Of a stretch of DNA of 6,152 nt, positions 1-4,992 are shown piece by piece. The number at the start of each line of letters is the position of its first letter. Position 1 is the stretch's first letter. The notes under the pieces were generated by a model. That model had not been told where the DNA came from, made no database searches, and saw only the letters and a program-made list of their open reading frames with translations. Source of the stretch: an uncultured Chloroflexota bacterium (lineage in GTDB: Bacteria > Chloroflexota > Dehalococcoidia > SM23-28-2 > RBG-16-64-32); contig CAJXNA010000129.1 in the NCBI GenBank assembly GCA_913056415.1, forward strand, positions 1 to 6,152, in the 5' to 3' direction. The translations under genes and the position numbers were made by a program.

Positions 1-1108
1 GTCCGACCTGCCGGCCGGCCGCCCGCAGCCGGCGCATGGCCAGGGCGAACTCGGCCGAGGAATAGCGCTTCCCGAACAGCGCAAACAGCCAGGTCGAGGC
101 CTCGAAATCCTCGGGTTTTGCCGTGCGCCCGACCACGGCTTCGCCTTCCTCGATATCCACCCAGGCTTCGCCCGCGACCATGACCAGAAAGGCCTTGGCG
201 AACTCCTCACCATTGAAGTCCGGGCTCGCTTCCTCGACGTCGTGTCCAAGGTTCTCAAGCAGTTTGGCCGTCCGCTCCACGGCCTCCGCGCAGTCCGGGT
301 GCACGTAGGTGCCCAGCAACGGGCTGGACGTGAAGGCGATTCTGAGCCTGCCAGGCTTGGCGCCGACCTCTTGGAGATAGGGCCGGGAGGGAGGCGGCGC
401 GTGGCAAGGTGCGCCGACTTCCGGGCCGGCCGTGGCGTCGAGCATGGCGGCGCTATCGCGCACGGAGCGGGTGAGTGCGTGCTCGGCAACGAGGCCGTTC
501 AAGAGGTCTCCTACCTCTGGGCCGAGTGGATTGCGGGCGCGGGTAGGCTTGAGGCCGAAGAGGCCGCAGCAGGAGGCGGGGATGCGGATAGAGCCGCCGC
601 CGTCGCCGCCGTGGGCCATGGGGACGATGCCAGCAGCTACGGCTGCGGCGGAGCCGCCGCTGGAGCCGCCGGGGGTGCGGCCGGTGTTCCAGGGGTTGCG
701 GGTAGGGCCGAACAAGTGGGGCTCGGTGGTGGGGAGGAGGTCTAACTCAGGGGCGTTGGTCTTTCCAAGAATGATGAGACCGGCGCGCTTGTAGCGGGCC
801 ACGAGCTCCGTGTCGTGGTCTGACACGTGATCGCTCAAGAAGCTCGAGCCTTCGGTCATGCGGACGCCGGCGTACTCGGCCAGCAGGTCTTTGAGGAGGA
901 AGGGGACGCCGGTGAAGGGGCCGTCCGGCAGCGGGCCGGAGGCGGCCTTGCGGGCCTCGTCGTACATTGGGGTGACGACGGCGTTGAGCGCGGGGTTGAG
1001 GCGCTCGATGCGCTCGATGGCGGCGTCGACGAGCTCGATGGGCTTGACCTGCTTGCGCCGGACGAGGTCTGCCTGGGCGGTGGCGTCGAGTAGGGCGATG
1101 TCGTTCAT
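1..1108 (-). CDS. Amidase signature family hydrolase, NylA-like (C-terminus cut by window edge)
   Basis: Open reading frame of 369 codons running off the left edge, so the C-terminal part is missing (family members are usually about 450-500 residues). Seen directly: GVPFLLKDL with Lys73, the Gly/Ser-rich GGSSGGSAAAVAAG at 147-160 with Ser149, and GGDGGGSIRIPAS at 167-179 with Ser173. The 24-residue spacing of the two serines matches the amidase Ser-cisSer-Lys triad (Ser173 nucleophile, Ser149, Lys73). The family hydrolyses C-N amide bonds. The GGDGGGSIR form and the following CCGLFGLKPTRARNPLG resemble 6-aminohexanoate-cyclic-dimer hydrolases (NylA) more than GatA, which has DTGGSIR. The true substrate is unknown. 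No signal peptide, so probably cytoplasmic. ATG at 1108 is preceded on its strand by AGGAGG with a 4-base spacer. It is divergent from the Crp-type regulator and may share its operator. Confidence 0.93.
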   Translation of the reverse strand, partial: MNDIALLDATAQADLVRRKQVKPIELVDAAIERIERLNPALNAVVTPMYDEARKAASGPLPDGPFTGVPFLLKDLLAEYAGVRMTEGSSFLSDHVSDHDTELVARYKRAGLIILGKTNAPELDLLPTTEPHLFGPTRNPWNTGRTPGGSSGGSAAAVAAGIVPMAHGGDGGGSIRIPASCCGLFGLKPTRARNPLGPEVGDLLNGLVAEHALTRSVRDSAAMLDATAGPEVGAPCHAPPPSRPYLQEVGAKPGRLRIAFTSSPLLGTYVHPDCAEAVERTAKLLENLGHDVEEASPDFNGEEFAKAFLVMVAGEAWVDIEEGEAVVGRTAKPEDFEASTWLFALFGKRYSSAEFALAMRRLRAAGRQVG

Positions 1109-1112
1109 GGGG

Positions 1113-1118
1113 CCTCCT
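1113..1118 (-). promoter_or_regulatory. Ribosome binding site of the amidase
   Basis: The minus strand reads AGGAGG, a perfect Shine-Dalgarno core, 4 bases before the ATG at 1108. It fixes the amidase start. Confidence 0.75.
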
Positions 1119-1213
1119 GGTGGGTTCGGTGGCCAGCCCCGCTCAGGGTGCCAGATTGCGACGGCGCAGTCAAGGCCAAAGGGCGTCCTCGCTCTACCCA
1201 GACCGACCAGGGA

Positions 1214-1230
1214 CCCCGAGCTAGTCGGGG
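1214..1230. repeat. Short hairpin in the putative amidase leader
   Basis: CCCCGA (1214-1219), a 5-base loop, then TCGGGG (1225-1230): a perfect 6-bp GC-rich inverted repeat. It lies about 105 bases upstream of the amidase start, inside the leader predicted for its transcript. No U-tract follows on either strand. Such palindromes occur by chance in GC-rich DNA, so function is uncertain. Confidence 0.35.
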
Positions 1231-1289
1231 GGCCCCAGGCGAGAGGGTGTGCCTGCCTGATCGGCCGGGGCAGCGGGAGGACGCCCCGC

Positions 1290-1319
1290 TTGACATTGGA
1301 TCGGCTGAGCACCGATCAT
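1290..1319 (+). promoter_or_regulatory. Candidate sigma70-type promoter of the Crp-type regulator
   Basis: A perfect -35 hexamer TTGACA (1290-1295), an 18-base spacer and the -10 hexamer GATCAT (1314-1319, 4 of 6 to consensus). The predicted transcription start is near 1326, giving a leader of about 83 bases before the ATG at 1409. The CRP-like operator would then be centred at about +38, a position that suits repression. Confidence 0.55.
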
Positions 1320-1328
1320 CTGTGCGCG

Positions 1329-1334
1329 ATGATA
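1329..1334 (-). promoter_or_regulatory. Candidate -10 element of a divergent, Crp-dependent promoter toward the amidase
   Basis: The minus strand reads TATCAT, 5 of 6 to the -10 consensus. With a start at 1322 it occupies -12 to -7, and the perfect CRP-like operator is centred at 1363.5, exactly -41.5, the class II activator position. There is no good -35 hexamer, as is usual for class II promoters. The transcript would reach the amidase after a leader of about 214 bases. The start point is predicted, not observed. Confidence 0.45.
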
Positions 1335-1355
1335 CATACCGCGGAGCAGCGGCGC

Positions 1356-1371
1356 TGTGATCCAGGTCACA
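1356..1371. promoter_or_regulatory. Perfect CRP-type operator TGTGA-N6-TCACA
   Basis: TGTGA (1356-1360), TCCAGG, TCACA (1367-1371): both half-sites match the E. coli CRP consensus at every position, with the canonical 6-base spacing. It lies 37 bases upstream of the regulator's ATG. The neighbouring protein keeps the Arg/Glu/Arg recognition-helix residues that CRP uses to read TGTGA, so direct autoregulation is the simplest reading. Confidence 0.8.
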
Positions 1372-1408
1372 CTTTCGGCATGAGGCGCGAAATCTCTGAG
1401 GGGGCGGC

Positions 1409-2104
1409 ATGACCCGGGCGGGCGACCTCCTGCGGCGGGTGCCGTTTCTGGCGGCGCTGACGTTGACGGACAGGCGGGCGCTGGCGGCGGCGGCCAATCA
1501 TCGCCGCTTCGGTCGCGGCGAGGCGATCTTCCACAAGGATGAACGGGGAGAGTCGTTGTTCATCATCGAGGAGGGCTCGGTTCGCATCTTCCTGCCCAGC
1601 CCGCAGGGGGCAGACCTGACCCTGGCCGTGTTGGGCGCGGGCGACTTCTTCGGGGAGATGGCGCTTCTGGACGGCGGGCCGCGCTCGGCCAGCGCCACGG
1701 CGCTGCGGGAGACGGCGACGCTGGCCCTGGGCAGGGCGGACTTCACCGCCGTCCTCCAATCGCGGCCGCAATCAGCGATGGCGGTGCTGGCGGCGGTGGC
1801 GCAGCGTCTGCGGGAGGCGGACGAGATGGCGGGCGACCTGGCGTTCCTGGATGTGGGCGGGCGTGTGGCGAAGAAGCTGCTGGAGCTGGCGGCCGCTCAC
1901 GGCGTGCGGCGGCCGGAGGGGACGCTGCTGGAGTTGCCTCTGACCCAGGAGGGGCTGGCGAACATGGTGGGGGTGACGCGGGAGAGCGTGAACCGGCACC
2001 TGTCGACGCTGCGACGGCTGGGCGTCATCGCCCGCGAGGGGCGTCGCTTCCTGATACGGGACGCGGAGGCGCTGCGGCGGTACATCGGGTATTCACCCAA
2101 ATAG
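1409..2104 (+). CDS. Crp/Fnr-family transcription regulator
   Basis: 231 residues, the usual length. The N-terminal cyclic-nucleotide-binding beta-roll covers about 12-125, with the phosphate-binding cassette FGEMALLDGGPRSASA at 81-96. Glu83, Arg92 and Ser93 match E. coli CRP Glu72, Arg82 and Ser83. The dimerisation helix is at about 122-148 and ends in the CRP-like AFLDV. In this helix the two residues that contact cAMP adenine (Thr127, Ser128) are replaced by Ala137 and Asp138. The C-terminal winged helix-turn-helix is at about 175-226; TRESVNRHL at 190-198 keeps Arg191, Glu192 and Arg196, equivalent to CRP Arg180, Glu181 and Arg185. No cysteine cluster for an Fe-S centre as in FNR. ATG at 1409 follows GAGGGGG (1398-1404, spacer 4). 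It is probably a global-type regulator with a TGTGA-type target. The ligand (cAMP or other) is undecided. Confidence 0.93.
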   Translation: MTRAGDLLRRVPFLAALTLTDRRALAAAANHRRFGRGEAIFHKDERGESLFIIEEGSVRIFLPSPQGADLTLAVLGAGDFFGEMALLDGGPRSASATALRETATLALGRADFTAVLQSRPQSAMAVLAAVAQRLREADEMAGDLAFLDVGGRVAKKLLELAAAHGVRRPEGTLLELPLTQEGLANMVGVTRESVNRHLSTLRRLGVIAREGRRFLIRDAEALRRYIGYSPK

Positions 2105-2143
2105 GTACAGCGATCATGATGAGCTCGCCGTGGGCGGCGTTTG

Positions 2144-2161
2144 GCAGGGCTGAGGCCCTGC
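2144..2161. repeat. Hairpin after the regulator gene, TGAG loop
   Basis: GCAGGGC (2144-2150), loop TGAG, GCCCTGC (2155-2161): a perfect 7-bp stem 40 bases after the regulator stop. There is no T-run after it, so it is not a classical intrinsic terminator. It shares the C-TGAR-G loop closure with the hairpins at 2173-2200 and 6002-6017. Confidence 0.6.
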
Positions 2162-2172
2162 AGCTACATCCG

Positions 2173-2200
2173 GTTTTGGAGGCCTGAAGGCCTCCAAAAC
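2173..2200. terminator. 12-bp perfect hairpin between convergent genes (likely bidirectional terminator)
   Basis: GTTTTGGAGGCC (2173-2184), loop TGAA, GGCCTCCAAAAC (2189-2200): a perfect 12-bp stem. It lies between the stop of the regulator (2104) and the stop of the convergent TIM-barrel gene (2217), where a bidirectional terminator is expected. The A/T base of the stem gives four T residues only inside the 5' arm, and no U-tract follows on either strand. Termination is therefore inferred from position and stability. Confidence 0.6.
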
Positions 2201-2216
2201 ATGGTGGGCGAGGGCG

Positions 2217-3173
2217 CTAGAGGACGCCGCGCTCCCGTAGGAAGGGGATGGCGGCGGCGACGGCCTCCTCCGGCTGTTTCTGGTTGATCTCGAAGACGCG
2301 AGGGGCGTCCGGGGGCAGGCCGCGGGCGATGTAGGACCAGTCGACGTCTCCGAGGCCGGGGGCGCGGTGGTCGGCGAGGCCGTCGACGTCGTGGACGTGG
2401 GCGCCGAGGCAGCGCTCGCCCAGCTCGTCCAGCCAGCGGTTCTTGGGCACGAGGCCGAGGCGGTCCAGCACCTCCGCGTGACCGACGTCCAGCCAGAAGC
2501 CGGCGACGTTTGGCGGGTAGCTTTCTAGGAGCTCCGGCATTTCGTCCAGGGCGGGGAACTCGTGGTAGTGGAAGCGGTTCTCGAGGCCTATGGCGATACC
2601 GTTGGTGGCGGCGTGCTCGGCGATCTGGGCCAGGGAGCGGCGAGCCTGGGGGAGGTTTCGAACAGCGCCTTCGAGACGCTGAACGTGGGCCTGGCGGCGC
2701 AGGTCATCCACCTCGTCGCCGTCGCGGACGCCGGAGTCGAACAGGCGGCGCAGTTGGCGTTCGCTGTCGAACATCCGGCTCTTGCCTTCGGTCTCGATGC
2801 CGCCCAGGTGGACGACGACGTAGCGGGCGCCGGCGCGGGCGGCGTGGTCGATGGTGGTGCAGGCGAGGCGGACGGCCTGGCCGCGCTCCTCATCGTCCAG
2901 GGCGGCGAGGTTTAGGGCGTCCGACCAGCGGCCGTTGCCGTCTTTCACGCGAGGGGTGGGCGAGTGGAGGGAGATGACGGAGACGTGATTGGAGGCGAGC
3001 AGCTCCTCGACGCCTTCGGGGGGGATCACGTAGTTGATCTCCACGGCGGTGTAGCCGAGCCGGGAGGCGGCCTCCGCGAACTGCGCCATGGAGTCGCGGT
3101 TGCGGTGGGGGAAGCGGCCCTGCGACCACATGGTGGAGAGGGCGTGGATAGGGGGCTGCTGATCGGGGGTCAC
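2217..3173 (-). CDS. Xylose-isomerase-like TIM-barrel protein (sugar phosphate isomerase/epimerase or endonuclease IV fold)
   Basis: 318 residues from a GTG start, about the family's usual length of 250-320. The motifs of the AP_endonuc_2 fold appear in order: first strand ALSTMW (11-16), VVVHLGG with His122, GLEN with Glu198, WLDVGHA with Asp229 and His232, GAHVHDVDG with His259, His261 and Asp262, and VFEIN with Glu295. These are the expected divalent-metal ligands and active-site residues for isomerases and epimerases of this superfamily. The same fold also includes endonuclease IV, but the length and motifs favour a sugar or cyclitol isomerase/epimerase; the substrate cannot be read from sequence. 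GTG at 3173 keeps the first barrel strand; ATG at 3131 would cut into it. Neither start has a clear Shine-Dalgarno. It lies 9 bases downstream of the membrane protein gene, so it is probably cotranscribed. Confidence 0.88.
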   Translation of the reverse strand: MTPDQQPPIHALSTMWSQGRFPHRNRDSMAQFAEAASRLGYTAVEINYVIPPEGVEELLASNHVSVISLHSPTPRVKDGNGRWSDALNLAALDDEERGQAVRLACTTIDHAARAGARYVVVHLGGIETEGKSRMFDSERQLRRLFDSGVRDGDEVDDLRRQAHVQRLEGAVRNLPQARRSLAQIAEHAATNGIAIGLENRFHYHEFPALDEMPELLESYPPNVAGFWLDVGHAEVLDRLGLVPKNRWLDELGERCLGAHVHDVDGLADHRAPGLGDVDWSYIARGLPPDAPRVFEINQKQPEEAVAAAIPFLRERGVL

Positions 3174-3182
3174 GGTTCGAGT

Positions 3183-3467
3183 CTAGCGGATGCTGAGGCG
3201 ATGGGCCAGCACGACGCCCGCCACAGTCGCCAGGACTCCGCCCGCGAAGGCGGTACCGATCGACACCAGGAAGCCGGTCAGGTCGCGGGCGCCGAGGAGG
3301 GGGACGAGGACGCCGGCGAGGCTGGAGGCCGCGACAGCCAGGGGCAGGGCAGGCAGTACGTGGCGGCCGCGACGGATGGCGGCGGCGAACGACCAGGGAA
3401 GGAATCCCAGGAACCCCCAGAGGGCGAAGAAGAGGAGAACGAAGATGAGGCGGGTCTCAAAGGTCAT
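3183..3467 (-). CDS. Small three-helix membrane protein of unknown function
   Basis: 94 residues from ATG at 3467. Three hydrophobic stretches are visible at about 7-31, 36-58 and 64-88. The basic loop RRGRH (32-36) between helices 1 and 2 suggests that this loop faces the cytoplasm by the positive-inside rule. No family was recognised. The frame stays open upstream to a TTG at 3641, but that extra 58 residues is Pro/Arg-rich without a ribosome site and would run through the promoter region of the divergent hydrolase, so the ATG before the hydrophobic part is preferred. That ATG has no clear Shine-Dalgarno either. The stop is 9 bases before the TIM-barrel gene, indicating an operon of two. 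Confidence 0.68.
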   Translation of the reverse strand: MTFETRLIFVLLFFALWGFLGFLPWSFAAAIRRGRHVLPALPLAVAASSLAGVLVPLLGARDLTGFLVSIGTAFAGGVLATVAGVVLAHRLSIR

Positions 3468-3641
3468 GGGAATAGGGTCGGGTGTGAAGGGGTAGCGGTC
3501 AAGGGGGCGGAGGCTAACCGGCGTTTGGTCATGGGCGAGAGGAGGTTTGACACGAGGCAGGGGCGGGACGTAGCATATCGTGCGCCCGTTGGCCTCGCAG
3601 GGGGCAAGGGGTTCGGCAGTTTCGAGGGAGAGTGTGATCAA
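3468..3641. other. Divergent intergenic region between membrane protein and alpha/beta hydrolase
   Basis: These 174 bases separate the two divergent genes. A promoter for the plus-strand hydrolase is visible. On the minus strand I found no convincing -35/-10 pair for the membrane-protein operon. Confidence 0.55.
3547..3576 (+). promoter_or_regulatory. Candidate sigma70-type promoter of the anchored alpha/beta hydrolase
   Basis: A perfect -35 TTGACA (3547-3552), an 18-base spacer and the -10 TAGCAT (3571-3576, 4 of 6). The predicted start near 3583 gives a leader of about 59 bases before GTG 3642. The architecture (perfect -35, 18-base spacer, weak -10) is the same as at the Crp-type regulator's promoter. 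It supports a start codon well downstream of 2964. Confidence 0.5.
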
Positions 3642-4829
3642 GTGAAGTCCTCAGGTGATTCGCTTCTGATTCGAGTCAAGGCGCGGCTGGCGCGATGGAG
3701 GGTCGCGCTCTTGGCGAGCTCCGCGTTTGTGCTGGTGGCGCTGGGGGGAGTTGTGGGGGGTGGGTGGTACATCTCGGACCTGCTGAGGGCCGGAGCGCTG
3801 GAGCCGGACCGCGATCCCGATCAGCTGGACCTGCAGGTGGTTGCTCTGGAGGAGGGCGAGGTGACGCTGCGGGCGACGGAGAGGGCGAGCGAGGAAGGCG
3901 ACTGGACGAAAGATGGCATCTTCGGGTTGGAGTGGGCGGGGGGCTACGGGCAGGTGGGCGCGATCCTGAGGATAGACGACGAACAGGTGGTGCGTGAGTT
4001 CTCCGTCCTACGGGGGGCGCCGGAGATCGGGGAGCTGGCGCGTCTGGACAGCTTCGCCTTTCCCGGCGATCCTGAGCAGGCGCACGATATCGGCTTTGAG
4101 GAGGTGGTTATCACCTCCGAACTGGGCGAGCTTCCCGCCTGGTTTGTGGACGGACCTCGGGACACCTGGGTCATCTTCGTGCACGGCAAGGGCGCCAACC
4201 GGCGGGAGGCGCTGCGTATGCTACCGACAGTGGCCGGGTTGGGGTTTTCTTCGTTGGTCATCACCTACCGGAACGATGTGGAGGCGCCGGCGAGTCCGGA
4301 CGGCTTCTACCGATACGGGCAGACGGAGTGGAGAGACCTGGAGGTGGCGGCGGATTATGCGGTCCAACATGGGGCAGATGAGCTGGTGCTTGTGGGCTAC
4401 AGCATGGGAGGGGCGATCGCTACGAGCTTCCTCTACAAGTCCCCGCTGGCGGAGCGGGTGGTGGGGGTGATCCTTGAGGCGCCGATGCTGGACTTCGGCG
4501 CGGTTTTTGATCGAGAAGCGGGGGAGCGAGGCGTGCCCGGGTTCCTCACGGCGGTGAGTAAGCTAATCGTGGGCTTCCGGTTCGATGTCGACTGGGGCGA
4601 GTTGAACTACCTGAAGCGGGCCGACGAGCTGGCCGTCCCCATTCTCCTATTTCACGGCGACGCGGACCCCACGGTGCCCGTGGCGACGAGCGACGCTCTG
4701 GCGGAGGCGCGGCCTGATATCGTGACCTATATGCGTGCCGCGGGCGTAGGTCACGTCCGGAGCTGGAACGCGGGGCCCGCTGCCTACGAAGCGTCCGTGC
4801 GGGACTTTCTGGAGCGGGTGGCGCGGTAG
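3642..4829 (+). CDS. Membrane-anchored alpha/beta hydrolase
   Basis: 395 residues from GTG 3642. Residues 11-20 are basic (Arg/Lys) and about 21-45 form one hydrophobic segment, an N-in signal anchor that would place the enzyme outside the membrane. Residues 50-155 form a less familiar region without recognised motifs. The alpha/beta-hydrolase core then runs from about 165 to 395: VIFVHGKG with His181-Gly182 (oxyanion-hole motif), the nucleophile elbow GYSMGG with Ser254, FHGDADPTVP with catalytic Asp342 (or Asp340), and GVGHV with His371. This is a complete serine triad. The substrate is not known; the fold covers esterases, lipases, acyltransferases and peptidases. An AGGGAG at 3625-3630, 11 bases upstream, is a possible ribosome site. 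The frame is open back to 2964, but that part lies antisense to two genes and is rejected. No partner gene is evident. Confidence 0.85.
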   Translation: MKSSGDSLLIRVKARLARWRVALLASSAFVLVALGGVVGGGWYISDLLRAGALEPDRDPDQLDLQVVALEEGEVTLRATERASEEGDWTKDGIFGLEWAGGYGQVGAILRIDDEQVVREFSVLRGAPEIGELARLDSFAFPGDPEQAHDIGFEEVVITSELGELPAWFVDGPRDTWVIFVHGKGANRREALRMLPTVAGLGFSSLVITYRNDVEAPASPDGFYRYGQTEWRDLEVAADYAVQHGADELVLVGYSMGGAIATSFLYKSPLAERVVGVILEAPMLDFGAVFDREAGERGVPGFLTAVSKLIVGFRFDVDWGELNYLKRADELAVPILLFHGDADPTVPVATSDALAEARPDIVTYMRAAGVGHVRSWNAGPAAYEASVRDFLERVAR

Positions 4830-4840
4830 TGTAAACCGGG

Positions 4841-4880
4841 AGGGCCGCGTTAGCGGCGGGCGACGCGGCCGGGGCGGCTG
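4841..4880. repeat. Imperfect 40-base repeat, copy 1
   Basis: Aligned with 6108-6149, it matches at 36 of 40 positions after allowing one 2-base gap. Both copies contain TAGCGGCGG and end in CGGCCGGGGCGGCTG. This copy lies just after the hydrolase stop and just before the metallo-hydrolase gene. It contains the hairpin 4843-4870. Confidence 0.75.
4843..4870. terminator. Hairpin after the alpha/beta hydrolase gene, within repeat copy 1
   Basis: GGCCGCGT (4843-4850), a 12-base loop, ACGCGGCC (4863-4870): a perfect 8-bp GC-rich stem that begins 13 bases after the stop at 4829. It is well placed to end hydrolase transcription, though no U-tract follows. The equivalent stem in repeat copy 2 is kept by a compensatory change. 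Confidence 0.5.
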
Positions 4881-4952
4881 GCGTTGGAGCGAGTGGGTAG
4901 CGTGGCGACAATATGTACCATGCAGACATAGAGTGTGCGGTCATCAGGGTTT

Positions 4953-4961
4953 TGGTACAAT
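4953..4961 (+). promoter_or_regulatory. Candidate extended -10 promoter of the ComEC-like hydrolase
   Basis: TGGTACAAT combines the extended -10 TGn with TACAAT (5 of 6 to TATAAT). No good -35 is present at 16-18 bases, as is common with extended -10 promoters. The predicted start is near 4968, upstream of ATG 4993 and downstream of the GTG at 4933, so it argues against the longest possible protein. The -10 overlaps one arm of an inverted repeat, TGTACCA (4914-4920) and TGGTACA (4953-4959). Confidence 0.45.
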
Positions 4962-4992
4962 AGGCCGCAGTCTGCAGCTTCGCGGGGAAGCA

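Larger units (their letters stand above)
1109..1408. other. Divergent intergenic control region between amidase and Crp-type regulator
   Basis: These 300 bases carry no convincing gene. Short open frames here on both strands have neither a start with a ribosome site nor recognisable protein character. The half nearest the regulator holds two opposed promoter candidates and a perfect CRP-type operator, listed separately. The half nearest the amidase would form a leader of about 214 bases on the amidase transcript and contains one 6-bp hairpin. No riboswitch or T-box signature was recognised. Confidence 0.7.

Noticed and set aside
123..1093. Several plus-strand open frames opposite the amidase
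   Set aside because: They are low-complexity Gly/Ala/Arg frames antisense to a clear amidase with an intact catalytic triad.
1180..1240. tRNA-like words on the minus strand (TAGCTC and GGTAGAGC)
   Set aside because: Their order and spacing do not allow a D-arm, and no acceptor stem or T-loop is present.
1109..1280. A possible T-box or other riboswitch in the amidase leader
   Set aside because: No T-box sequence, antiterminator pair or U-run terminator is visible, and amidases of this type are not usual T-box targets.
2964..3641. A 226-codon N-terminal extension of the alpha/beta hydrolase reading frame
   Set aside because: It lies antisense to the TIM-barrel and membrane-protein genes, is Gly/Glu/Arg-rich without motifs, and precedes both a good promoter (3547-3576) and the signal anchor. 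It is a GC-rich shadow frame.
3468..3641. A 58-codon extension of the small membrane protein to a TTG start
   Set aside because: It is Pro/Arg-rich, has no ribosome site, and would run antisense through the hydrolase promoter.
3633..3648. TGTGA near the alpha/beta hydrolase start as a second CRP site
   Set aside because: Only one half-site matches; the position of the second half reads GAAGT instead of TCACA.
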